Below, piece by piece: positions 25,655 through 54,394 of a DNA stretch of 64,000 nt; the stretch's first letter is position 1; every line of letters starts with the position of its first letter. Position numbers and translations under genes: made by a program. Under the pieces are notes generated by a model that saw only the letters and a list, made by a program, of their open reading frames with translations, made no database searches and was not told the origin of the DNA. This DNA comes from Aspidiotus rigidus. Taxonomy: Eukaryota > Arthropoda > Insecta > Hemiptera > Diaspididae. The stretch covers positions 5,642,001 to 5,706,000 of the forward strand of contig JAVHKY010000005.1 of NCBI GenBank assembly GCA_035079385.1. The letters run 5' to 3'.

Positions 25655-25743
25655 AAGAATTTGTTGCTATTGTAGAAGATAAATTTCCAGGAATACTCGA
25701 AAATTTACGAAAATAAATTACTATAAACACTAGTAATGAAATA

Positions 25744-28700
25744 TCAAGTTTGAACATCAGACAGTAAGGTATCAGATTGCTTCGCAACCGCCGTATTTAA
25801 CTTAGTTTTGAACTTTTGGGTATCACAGACCTGTTTAGCGAATCTCTTTTTCTTGAATTTCTGTCAACATAGAAATGAGCAGATCAGCGAGTCATAATTT
25901 TCGAGCATTATTTGAGTGAATTAAAACTTACTTTGATCATTTTTTCCAAGAGATTATTGATAGTGCTCAATGTAGAATCTGGAATATTCGCTAAATTGAG
26001 ATAATCTAAGCCTTTGAGCAATACTACTATATGGTTGAAGGAATCTCTTTCAATTATGGATTTGCAGATGAGTACGGCCAAATTATAATGAATGTTATCA
26101 TTAACTTCATTCTGCAAACAAGATGGCATTTTTCAGGACCTCTAACAGTGATCAAACCTAAATAATGGTTATTAAAACAAACCTCTTGGCAAACGTAAGT
26201 TGGATTGGTGATGTCACACAATACCCTCAATACGTCTTTCTGGATAATATCACTAATCGGATTATGAGAGGGAGCTTCGAAAAGAATATCCATAGTTGCA
26301 ATGAATGCTTCCTCAAATATCGGTAGGGACCATTTACACCTAACGAAAAATGGAAAGAAGAAATTCAAACAACTTCTAATTTCTCCCGATTCTCCTGTAG
26401 AAAAAAGAAGTGAATATTAATTCAAGGAACTAATTTGGAATTTCTTCATCACGGTACAAACATGATAATGTACTTGAGGAAGGATGGAACCAAATTATAA
26501 TTAATCGCGATAAAACTTTGGCTGATTTTAACTTTCCAACAGCCATTAAACGACAAAGACCATGCACGACAATATAACGTGCTTCCAAATACTAAAACAC
26601 AAAATAATTATTCGCTACATGAACAATCTTAAAATTGATAGTAGCTACCACACCACGATTACCTCTTCATCCAATAAATTGATTAAAGTGGATATGAACG
26701 CGTATCCTGAAATTTTATCGTCATCTACCTCATTTTCGTCATCACTAGATGTACTCGAGACGCTGCTACTTCTTTCTCCATGATTTTTTGTATCATTTTC
26801 CGCTAAAATTCCATAAATTTGTTGATTTGCTCAGATACAGAAAAACTATAAAATGATTTATTTTGCTTACCATCATCTAAATTTGTGATATTGAATGTAT
26901 CGGCGCCAAAACACGCCAAAAAGTCAAAAATGACTCTCAAAGCGCTAACACAAACATCACTATTTCCGCACTGTAAATGATATAGAATACATTTCATGTT
27001 TATGACAGAGATAATAAGTATGAAGTTTGAACCTCAGATAACACTTACTAAAGAAAAAATTGTTACAAAATGGTCTTTTGCTAGATTTTTGTCCCGCAAG
27101 CAAAATGAACCCAGAAGCTCAGTTGCTAAAGGTGCTACTATGTGGTCATCACTCTATAAATTTACAGAAAATATACCCCGAAAATTATTTCGCACACACC
27201 TACATCGAGATGAATAATAAAGCAAACTCACTTCGCAAGCAAACAATACAAAATCTTGAAGCAATGCGCGAAGTTCCGGAGTAAGGCTTTTGATGCAAGA
27301 CAGATTTAACATTTCTTGCAAAATAGTAATGCATTTTAGAATAGTACTCAAATTAAGATTCTCCAGCGGATTCGTCTTCTGGAACTATTTGAACAATTTT
27401 TAGAATTAATCGACTGAAATATAGTTCGAACGACAAATAAGGAAAAAAAATTACCTCACATTCCATAGTAGAGTCTTCTATTTCTTCCGAAGAAGTGTAA
27501 CAAACAGACAAGGGTTTACAATACAAATTGTCTTTCAACAAACCCACTTGTTCGCGCACAGACGATACGTCATTCTTCAACGATTCAGCTTTCGAGAAAT
27601 CTTGTACCTTAATGGCATCTTCTAACAAGTCGTTTAGCTCTTCTAAGCGAACCTCTAATTTAGCTACCTGGTAATTCAATTTGTAGTTCATTCAAAATTT
27701 TAGACGATGGATATTGGCGTTTACCTGATATAAATTATATACCTTAAATTTTATAGATTTTTCCAGCTCCGGTGTTACGTTGACACCTTGCATTATATCT
27801 GAATTTTTTGTCAATTCTTGTTGTTCTGCTCTTTCTGAAGCTGTATTTTCAAAGTTGTTGGGGTATAATAGATTATTAACCTCGCTGGTGACGTTGCAGA
27901 TACTTTCATTCAAATTTGTTCGCAAATTGAAATACAACTGAATTACAGGTTTTAACGTTTTGATCTCTACATCTTGCAAAAGATTCAAACACAGAAGTTG
28001 TAAATTTTTTCTGCAAGGAATGACAATTGAGAATTAAATTAGTAAGATTAGGTACTTGATACAAAATGCTCGATTCAACAAAATCGCTACCTTCCAACTT
28101 CGTCGGCGTAGTCATATGTTTTGCAAAGCTCTATTAGCTGAGTAAAGATAAATTCTTGTTCTCTCCTGATCCACTTTTCATCATTATCGTTTCCTCTATT
28201 CATTGATTTGTAAAATCTTGGAGGGGAAAGAAAAATTTAATTGAAAAAATCACTATCAAATGCAATGAAAATCAAGTCCATTACTCACGTATTGATATAA
28301 TTGCAAAAAATACTCAAATCCGGTAATAAACCAACTGCATGGGCATCGTACGATTTTCCAGGTTGCCACTCATAATCCTTTTTTTCATTCACCATACCAG
28401 ATACGTTAAAAACATAGCATCGCCAGAAGAAAGTGTTTTCGCAAGTCAACTGTTCGAGAGGAATGGCGTGTGTTTCGTCTAAAAGGACATTGATCATCTC
28501 TCGACTTTTTTCCTCATGCGGGGTTCTGAGGAAAAACTCAGTTTCATTTCTACTTGAAATGTTTTGCGTCGAAACGTAGCACCAACTTACTCGATAAGAG
28601 GCATGAGAATTTTCGTCATCAATACGGGCGATTCGAAGATTAAATCGAACATACGAAGAAATTTTATATAATCATAATCTGTACGCTTAAACCAAGCCGG

Positions 28701-30279
28701 CAAGAGTTGATCTTTTACGACACTGCGAACACTTTCTGCAGACAGAAAGAATATGTCTCAACACTCTCAGACAACTCCAATAATCATAACTTTCTATTCT
28801 AAACCTTACCATTATTATTATAGAAACCGGTATAAAAAAGTCGTCTTCTTTCTTCGGCGCTGAAATGTAGAGGGTGTAATTTTTTAAAAGCCAAAAAAAC
28901 ACATTTGCGAACTTTTTCGGACATGTCGTCTACTCTATCAATCAGAATTCGAACATTGGCTTTATTTCTGAGAGAGATTTTTGACACAGCTAATTTCCGT
29001 ACATCTGCTGCAGTATCGGTTTCAATACAATTCAACAACACTGAAAAATTTCAAATTTTCCAACATAAAATCGTCAAAATAAATTTTAAAAATTAGTTCA
29101 AATTCTTGTCCAAACGGTTATCTAAAAAATTTTAAAAAAACTTTATGCCACTTCCGTCAAATTTTTTATTCATTATTTTACAAGGCGACCGACGTTTCGA
29201 AGTAGTTGTACTTCGAAACGTCGGTCGCCTTGTAAAATAATGAATAAAAGTTTTGACGGAAGTGGCATGAAGTTTTTTATTAAAATTTTAAAAAATTCAA
29301 CTATTCGAAGCTTCTGACTCACTTTCTGTTACAGGACAGTTTACGTCAGACTCGTCTTGCAACCTATAAACAGCAAGTATTGCTTGTACGCGAACAATAG
29401 GTAAACGATCCTACAAACAAAAGAAAGACTGATGAGTTGTAGTCTTTGAGAATAAATATGTAAATCGATTTTTACAAACCTTAATTCTCTCTTTCATTAT
29501 CTCGACTATCATTTCACAAATTTTATAGTCTAATTCGCCATCTTTGTTCATCAATTGCATAAATCGACCGACAAATTGACAGATTCTTCTACGAATTCGT
29601 GTATCAGGAACACTATGTTTCTGAAATAAAACGAACTAAGGTGAAATCGAACAAAAATTATACTCAACGAGTACACTTCAGTCTTCTTACTTTTGAGAGA
29701 TTTAAACTAGACATTATAATTTCCAACAAATCGGAAAAATGTTAAAATCTTTTCAGAGAAATAGGGAGCAAAATTCTTCTTTTTGGTGTCGATAGAATGA
29801 TACTGAGACGATGGCTATGAATCTCGTCATCGGATCATAAAACCAAATAAAATTATGTATTACCTTTCTGAAAAAATCAAATATATCGCTCCAAAATTGG
29901 ATGACATCTTCCGAAGGATTCTCGTTCTTACGAGCATCCGTTTCAATTAGATAAATAAGAAACTTGACAGCGAAATCCAGAGCTAAGGAAGTACAACTTG
30001 ACTGAGTATCTTGGTTATCGATAAATATCTTCTTCAGACAGAAGATATAACTACTAGTAAACAGTTTCTTGTTAATCTATAAAAACAAATTACAATGAGA
30101 AATACCAAACAGAACTAGACCTGTTCTCAGAATTGATTCGGAGATATATTAATTACATGATCAAAAATATGAGCTAGTTTGGATATCAAATGGACATGAA
30201 GGGATTTATCATCCTGAGCGGCCTGGAAAATAGCGGCGACATCGTAGCATTTCGAATTCTTCGAAGAACGCTTCTCCAT
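25744..30279 (-). CDS. NCAPG: Condensin complex subunit 3 (CAP-G/NCAPG)
   Basis: HEAT-repeat non-SMC subunit of condensin I, needed for mitotic chromosome condensation. Nineteen exons on the minus strand: 30279-30157, 30076-29864, 29748-29691, 29620-29480, 29410-29323, 29040-28810, 28735-28591, 28525-28289, 28216-28091, 28010-27725 (or 27743), 27667-27455, 27384-27232, 27153-27049, 26970-26871, 26802-26663, 26591-26474, 26394-26183, 26111-25932 and 25860-25744. The product is about 994 residues (human 1,015). Landmarks: LPIVRVQAILAVYRLQDE; VRKLAVSKISLRNKANVRIL; the coiled segment LNDLLEDAIKVQDFSKAESL; an acidic Ser-rich linker; FEEAFIATMDILFEAP; and a basic C-terminus. All phases agree except exon 3: it is 58 bp with a TAA in the frame needed, and removing one T from a T5 run would restore it. 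Shares an E2F-type promoter region with Sxl. Confidence 0.92.
29127..29286. repeat. Near-perfect palindrome in an NCAPG intron
   Basis: Arms of about 63 bp are almost perfectly complementary (29142-29204 against 29209-29272) around a 4-nt GTTG loop. They extend to roughly 78 bp with mismatches. The centre reads CGACGTTTCGAAGTA then TACTTCGAAACGTCG. It lies in the intron 29041-29322 and fills most of it. No coding capacity. Confidence 0.85.
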
Positions 30280-34885
<4,606 letters not shown>

Positions 34886-35164
34886 GAAGACTACCTAAAA
34901 ATTATTCATAAAAAAGAGAAGAGGTACCGTGTTTTCCGAAAATATTCAATTTTTTTTCCTCCTCCCGTCACGTTTGTTGTTTATTATTTATTTATTATTT
35001 TTTTACGATTTATTTTTGTTCACACGACTGGATTTTTTCCGTGTTCCAAACATTGGTGAGATACCAGTTCTTTCCTCTCTTTTTTTTTAATATTACTTTT
35101 TTTTTTGTTCATGAATTATATTGCGTTAATGTAGAAGATGATTTTATTTACGCTTGATTGTGAA

Positions 35165-35170
35165 AATAAA
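35165..35170 (+). terminator. Sxl poly-A signal, proximal
   Basis: AATAAA 280 bp after the Sxl stop codon, in a T-rich 3' region. Confidence 0.55.
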
Positions 35171-35377
35171 TTCTTGTCCTTAATTTTCTTTTTCAAATTT
35201 CATTCATTTATTTTGGGGTCGTTACATTTCTATTTTTGTTGTCACATTAAAAAGTTGTGTTTTCAACAATGAAAACATCGACAATTCTATGACCATGATG
35301 CGTGAAATTTAATCAAAGTATCTTTGTATTTTTGGTGAGAAGTGAATGCATCTTTTTTCTCTCTTTCCTTTTTACGT

Positions 35378-35383
35378 AATAAA
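35378..35383 (+). terminator. Sxl poly-A signal, distal
   Basis: AATAAA followed by a TTGTGT-type stretch. It ends only 57 bp from the distal astacin stop codon at 35440 on the other strand. Confidence 0.55.
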
Positions 35384-35439
35384 GATTGTGTAAAATTAGT
35401 CGGATTTCTTTTTTCTTTCTGCGTTTTATGAAAGACGAT

Positions 35440-47533
<12,094 letters not shown>

Positions 47534-49490
47534 TTAAATGGTCAATCGTTTTTTTTTTTTTGTTTTTCTTTTTAATTCTTCGAGTGTTAAATAATTTAAA
47601 ATTATCTTTTCGCGTCTGCCACACTATCAAAGCGAACATACATTAAACCGCTTCCCATACCCCTAAAAAATTGAATGACCTATAACGATTTCATCGGGTT
47701 CAAGTGTGTTAATTCGTGAATTTGCCAAAAATTCGTACTTGTAAAATAGTATTCGTAATAATGAATGTATAAAAGATTTTTTCTCTGTAGAGATATTAAC
47801 TCAAGAATGAAAGTACATTACCGTATTTGTTAATGCCAAGTTCACCATCTTAAAAGCCCCTCTTTGCTCGAATTATCTACGATTTAATTCACATAGCATC
47901 GTAAAGATGGAAATTTTACCAAGAGGATAAAATTTGTGATATGCAAATACAACGTCGCCTCAACTTAAATGTAGGTCAATTAGGAAGTCATTATGTAGTA
48001 AGTTTTTGTATGTATTGTCGCCGAAGTTTGAAAACATCGTTAAATGCAGAATTGAAAAAATTACCGAGAATTAATTACGAGTAGGTATCATCAATTTGAT
48101 TTATAATAAATCTAGAACTAAAGAAAGGTTTGTTTCTCAACAACCTGAATTGATAATTTAAAATTCATAACCCGACATTGAAATTTAACTTTACTGCGCA
48201 GCAATGAAATATTTCAAGTATTGTAATAATTTATGAATAACTAAGAAATTTAATCAAATGTGAGACTGAATTTTATTTAGGATTAAAGCATCACGAAAAA
48301 AGAAAAAAAAAATTATTATAAAATGTCGATGAAAGAGGATTTCTAAAAAGACATATTTACTCTCGACATTTGATTATACACTTCGCTTTTTGTGTTTTTT
48401 TTTTTCTCTTTAGATGAAAATGGTAATACAGGGGACTGTAAAGTAAGAATTTGCGTGGCCTTTTCAACCCTCTGATGACGTCAAATCGAATTAGGAAAAT
48501 TTCTACAACTAGGACTATACCTTACTATTATGTGCTATGAAGGACAATATACTAGGTTAATAAGGGAAAAGTGGACTGAATGAGGCCGCAGTGGATACTA
48601 GGCTATATTAAGCTGCAATACTAGAATATTCCACTGGCAAAATGACCTAAAATGAAGGTATTAGGCTAAAGCTTAGTCTATAAGCACAAAACCAGGCTAG
48701 AACTTCAGTCTTCAGATGGAGTCTCACGGTAGGTATGGCCTTGACCTACTTCAGAGATTTGAAGGATGCGGGATGCTAGAATTTCTCGATGAAATCATTT
48801 TCAGGAAAGAAACGATTCAGAAGTGTCACATTCTCATTATAATAGAGTGGCGAGCGATTTCAATGTGTTCGAGAGCTAATCGTTGGCGGAGAGAGTTCTC
48901 ACTACGGGTGAAGACGGCTTGATGGAGATCAAATATTTATGATCGAAATCCGAAAGGTGTTCAGCAAAGGCCGATCTTTTCTGGAGGGAGGTGACGTTGA
49001 CTTCGTCAAGATGTCCTCTAGTACAAAGCTGCCGGCTCGTCTCCCCTATATAAACAGCCGGACAGCCGGAACACTGGAGCTCATAGACTCCATTTCTCTC
49101 GAAAATAGGGACAGGATCCTTTACACTACAGAAGAGGCTACGAACTGTATTTGGGTTATAGAAAGCAATCGAAAATTGAAGGAATTAAGGAAATGAGTGA
49201 TTTTAGAGGGAAGCTTCCCTGAATAGGGTAAACGAACCCATTTAACTTTCTTCCTGGATGGAGTGATACCCCGAGGAAGAAAAGTGTTATAATCTAAAGC
49301 TTTGGAAACAAGAACGGTGGACGTCAAGTTCAAAGCTGTTAGAATGGGCAAGATACTTGATGAAGTTATTCTCCTCAGAGAAAGCCCGAGGGGAAAGAGA
49401 AATAGAAATTAGGTAGTGGATGAACCTATTGAAAGCGGCGAGCTTAAGGGATGCAGGACAGAAGGAAGAGGCTTAGATATTATTATCCGT
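47534..49490. other. Intergenic region upstream of astacin
   Basis: Should contain the astacin promoter immediately above 47533. Bases about 48500-48700 carry the TTAGGCT/AAGCTTAG repeat words. Open frames at 48716-48922 and 48939-49196 (+) give no recognisable product. Confidence 0.45.
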
Positions 49491-49494
49491 GCAG

Positions 49495-51640
49495 GTATTT
49501 GAGCTATATAATTATGATAGGAGGGGGACTTGGAAAATTTTCGACTATCAAGCTATATATGAGATAAGAGGGACTTGGAAAGATGTCAACTCTCGAGCTA
49601 TCATATATAGCTCGAGATTCGAGACAAATTTAGCCTCGTAAACTATATTATACTAGGCTTATAGTAGGTCTAGGCTTTGTAAACCAGCTTTATCTAGGTC
49701 TAGGCTTCCTTGAATTCTCAATACCAAATCTCATATGACTTATAAAAGTTCCTCGTTCAACTTCGTTAAGGAAGCCGTCGTTTTTTCTATGTCCCTGTCC
49801 TACCATATATAGCTCGAAAGTTGAAATTTTTTGAAGTCCCCTTCCTATCATACATGGCTCGAGAGTCGAAATTTTTCCAAGTTTTTTGTTGGATAGCGCA
49901 CAGCAAATTTCTCAAAAAGCCCCCCATAGAACAGGTTCCCTGTTGAAAAGCCTAATATAGGGACCAGGATGACCTGGTTAGCCTAGCATACAGTGTACAT
50001 AAAGCCTCTTGTATATTATAAGTCAGGCCTAGTATTCTGTATGTTAATTTTAGGCCTAATGTAACGATGGCAAAGAGTACAGATTTTAAAGTAGCAAAGG
50101 CAGACATTCCAGGTGGAGGTCATTGACAACGTAATGAAGCATGACAAAAAAAACTCGCAGCGTACTTCGTTAGCTGCTCGAAGTTACCCTCATTAAGAGC
50201 GTTAATCGAAACAAAGAAGGAACCTGTTTTATGGGAGTCTTCTTCTTCATACTTCTTTCTCAATAAAGATTCAATGTTGTTTCTCACCATCTCAAGAGTT
50301 CAAGCTCGAAGCTCAAATTTTTCCAAGTCCCCCCTCCTATTACATACTCGGCTTGATATTTGAAAATTTTCGAAGCCCCCGCCCCACCATCTTATATAGC
50401 TCGGAAATCGAAATTTCTCGTATGTTCCCCTCCTAATAAACATAATATCTTGATATTCGAAATCTCTCCCACTACCTTATATAGCTTAAGAAATTTCAAG
50501 TCCCACGTTTTTCGGACGACGCCCGGCCGACCACCCAACCCTCTTTTTTTTCTCAGATGACCTCCCATAAAACAGGTTTTCTGTTAAAAAGTTGGCAATT
50601 TTCCCTTTCAAAAAAAAAAAAAAAAACTTTTGCGGGAGACCCGCGACTCATGGTTTCGCGCTTTTGCGAGAAATATGAAAGGAATATGTAAATAATATGA
50701 AGGGGATATAGATCACATGATTTACCGAGTCCCATTGAGGGCTATAGAACAATCAAGAATTTCTCAGTCAAAAAGGTCACGAATCTCTGGGAATTCTTAC
50801 AAGTCTTAGCGATAAGAGTCAAGAAGATCACTAATTTTTCCAAATCCCATGAACGGCCAAAGAGGAGCCAGAGATTTTTCCAAGTCCCATAGAAGGCTAT
50901 AAAACAGCCAAAATTTTTTCCAAGTCCCAGAGTTACGCGCCCCTCAGCGATATAGAGGAACAAGGAATTTTTCTAACTCCCATAGAAGACTATATAGAGG
51001 AGCCAGGAATTTTCTCAAGTGCCATAGACGGCTATAGAGGAGACAGGAATTTTTCCAAGTGCCTGCGTTGCGTATTCGCGAAAATTTTTCCAAGTCCCAT
51101 AGAAGACTATAGAACGGCCGAAATTTTTCCAAGTTCCACAGATGACTATACAGGAGCCGCGAAAATTTTTCCAAGTCACTATACTAGCCAATAAAGGGGT
51201 ATAGAAGAACCCGGGATTCTCCAAGTCGCTGTATGTCACGAATTTTTCCAAGTCCCGCCAGCGTTACACCCCATAGCATTATGCCCCCCAGCGTTATGCG
51301 TACGCGGACAGAATTCCTCTGAGAGCCCCCCGTAACTAAACGGATGGCGGGTCTCCCGTTTCTAAGTTCCACAGATAACTATACGGGAGCCGCGAAAATT
51401 TTTCAAAGTCGCACAGAAGAGCTCGAAATTTTTCTAAGTCACTATACTAGCCAATAGAAGGGTATAAAAGAGTTCGGAATTCTTCAAGTCCCTATACTAG
51501 CCCATAGAAGGTCACGAATTTTTCCAAGTCCCAGCGTCACACGCGCCAGTGTTACGCCCCACAGCGTAACGCGTACGTGGAAAGAATTCCTCTGAGGGCC
51601 CCCAGTAACTAAACGGATGGCGGGTCTCCCGCCCAAAAAA
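49495..51640. repeat. Cluster of diverged minisatellite and hairpin-ended repeats
   Basis: Modules related to the 45-bp unit occur in both orientations: GGAGGGGGACTTGGAAAA at about 49510, TTTTTCCAAGTCCC repeated at 50320 and 50820-51250 and 51400-51540 with a roughly 50-60-bp period (TCCCATAGAAGGCTATA). Short hairpins of the family lie at about 49930 (AACAGGTTCCCTGTT), 50570 (AACAGGTTTTCTGTT), 50633 (GCGGGAGACCCGC), 51350 and 51627 (GGCGGGTCTCCCG). Several nested or adjacent copies; boundaries not separable by eye. Confidence 0.7.
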
Positions 51641-51704
51641 AAAAGAACATTAAATTATGGATATGTCTTTCCTTGAGACTCCTAGTTTACAGTCAGGTCT
51701 AGTT

Positions 51705-54385
51705 TAATGGAGAGGTCCATGTCCCCAGCCCCACCTCGGAATTTCGATCACGACTAATGTCATAATTTTGTTCACATTTTGTTCGATTTTTTTCAGGAAA
51801 CATTGGATTCTATTCACCCATAATTTCTTCACTGCATACATCAACATTTCGGGGCCCAAAGAATGTACACCGTCCCCGTCCCTCATCTTTGAAATTTTGA
51901 TCAAACTTCACCCACTGTTCTCCAATTACTCATATTTTATATTTCGGAACGCAAGGAAGTGGAATACTTCCCGCCTCCTTCTTCTCATCTTTGGACACTC
52001 ATGATATTTTATTCTATTCAATTTTGAAGGCCAACTCGCCCGCCCCCCTACTCCAATATGAAAGGAATTTTGAGGTCCTAGCGAATTGATTTATTTGGGC
52101 TAAATTTGTACTGGATTGTGTCGTTAAGTTTTGTTAGGAAACCTGTTCTTTTATGGTTGTTTTTTGAAAATGTTGGCGTCCCACCGTGTGCCGTCAGGTA
52201 AAAACTGAAAAACTCTAATAAAGGCATTAAGGCACGGAAAAATTTTGACTTCAAAGCAACATAATGTTACAGTAGTTGGATTTGGAAAAATTCCGACATT
52301 CAAGCTATAATATATGACAGCAAAGGGGCTTCAAAGAATTTTGACTTCCGAGTTAGATATGATAGGAGGGAGACCTGGAAAAAATTTCTATTTCTGAAAT
52401 ATACATATATGTTAGGAGAGCTCAGAGCTGGACTTCAAAAATTCTGCAAGCTCATAGAATTAAACAACTATATAACTGCGAAGTCGAGATTTTTTCCAAG
52501 TCCTCACGCTATGTATGACAGAAGGGGGACTTGGAAAAATATCAACTCCTGAGCTATATGTGACAGGAGGAAGACTTAGAAGAGTTTTCGACTTTCGATT
52601 CTCAGTATGAAAATCAAATTTCTCCCATAAAACAGATTGCTCGCGTTTCGTCAACTTCGTTAGGAAGCCGTTACGTTGTTTTCTGATGTGGTCCCGCGAA
52701 AAAAGATTTGATGTGTGCTCCTAGTTCGATCAATGCAGGCAAATGTATGGAATTCGTGTTGTATTATTGAGAAGATTGTTTTCCATAGTGTACTCGCGGT
52801 AAAAGATCGGTGAGAGCCCCTAGTTTGATTAAAGCGGGCAAATGATGGGAAAGTTACCGGGATTGTCTCCTGTTGCGGACTCGGAATGAGATGTCGGCCA
52901 CAGCCCCGTGTTCAATCAGTCGTTGTTTAGGGCGGTGGAAGGAGAGGCACCGAAAAGCTCGTTTTCGGTTCCGAGCTCGCGGTGAGAGATTGCTTAAGGC
53001 CCGACTATGATCGAAGCGGGCAAATGTGCGGCAATGCTCGTTGTTTCAGGCGATGAAAGGAATGCCTTGTTATGCGTGAAGAGATAATGTAAAACGTGGC
53101 AAGAAACCAGCTTCATCCCACGTTCAGGTCAGGAAGGAACAAATGGCAATTTTCCTTTCTCAGGTAAAAGAATTTCAAATGTCGGAAAATTCACCGTCAA
53201 TCCAAAATGAAAGAATTTCTAGGTGAAACATCACAATCATAAACTCCCGCCTTGTTGATCTTGACGGGAGTTGCAGCAGATTTCTCACCGAAAATTTTCA
53301 CACATTTGCCCGCTTCGCTTATGGAGGGGCCATAGTCGAACTCTCCCCGCGAGTCTACAACGAAAGACGAGCTTGGGTATCATACCCTTCATCATCTGAG
53401 ACAACAAAAATCGCCTCAAGTTTTCCAGGCCCGATCGAACATACTCGGAGGTCGAAAGTAGAAATTCTTCAGAGTCCAACTCTTGTCATACGTAGCTTCG
53501 TAGTCGAAAGTTGAAAATTTTCCAACCTTAGCTCCTTTATTAGGGTAGTTTGGTTTCTGCCAGAGGGCGCAAGCTGGAACGCCAGGATTCCCAAAAAGAC
53601 CCCTGAAAGAACAGATTCCCTGTCAAAACATGACGGCACAATCCAGTACAAATTTAGCGCAAATAAATCAATCCGCTCGGACCTCAAAATTCCATTCATA
53701 TTGGAGTAGGGAGGCGGGCAAGTTGGCCTTCAAAATTGTATAGAATAAAATATTATGGATGTTCAAAAATGAGAAGAAAGAGGGACGAGGTATTTCACTG
53801 TTCCAAAATATAAAATGTGAGTAATTGGAGAATGATGGGTGTAATTTGATTAGAATTTCATGATGAGAGACGGGGAGAGTGTACATTCTTTTGGGCCCCA
53901 AAATGTTAATATACGCAGCCGGGAAATAATGAGTGAACAGAATCCAATATTTCCTGGAAAAAATTGAACAAAATTATGATACCGATTTCCATCCAAAATT
54001 CATAGACGAGGGACTACATTTTTCCAACCCACCATTTGAAATGTCTGTGGCGGGAGTATGATGAGTGAACAAGATTTGAGGTTGTTGAACAAAATTTGGT
54101 TTGAACCTGAAATTCAAAAAAAAGGGAGGGGCTGCCTTTCTCCACCCCACCCCAAATTCTAAATGTGGATTAGGATTTGTTCAGTAAAATTGAACAGAAT
54201 GGGAACAAAATTATGGCTTTAGTTTGAACTTGAAATTGAAAGATGAGGACGCAGCATTTTTCCAGTCGCCCAAATTTTAAATTTATGTAACGGGAAACCG
54301 GTACGTACGTGAACAAAATGTGAAGAAAATTATGGCATTAGTCGCGACTCGAAATTCCGAGATGGGGAGGTGGGGACATGGACCT
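51705..54385. repeat. 2.7-kb large inverted repeat
   Basis: Left arm about 51705-52140 is complementary to the right side 53632 to about 54010, with its outermost part (GGACCTCTCC/CATGTCCCC) matched at 54350-54385. Example pairs: CACAATCCAGTACAAATTTA (right) with TAAATTTGTACTGGATTGTG (left), and CTACTCCAATATGAA with its complement TTCATATTGGAGTAG. The right arm also holds several diverged roughly 125-bp tandem units (GTGAACAAAAT...GGGGAGG). The middle holds a roughly 100-bp tandem repeat (52700-53030) and further minisatellite units (52250-52600, 53440-53530). Confidence 0.75.
52700..53040. repeat. Degenerate roughly 100-bp tandem repeat, four units
   Basis: Phrases TGAGAGCCCCTAGTTTGATT-AAAGCGGGCAAATG and variants recur at about 52710, 52812, 52893 and 52993, each followed by G-rich text (GGCAATG, CGGGATTG, GTTGTTTAGG). 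A partial inverted match (TTTGCCCGCTTCG) occurs at 53308. Confidence 0.6.
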
Positions 54386-54394
54386 TTAATAGAA

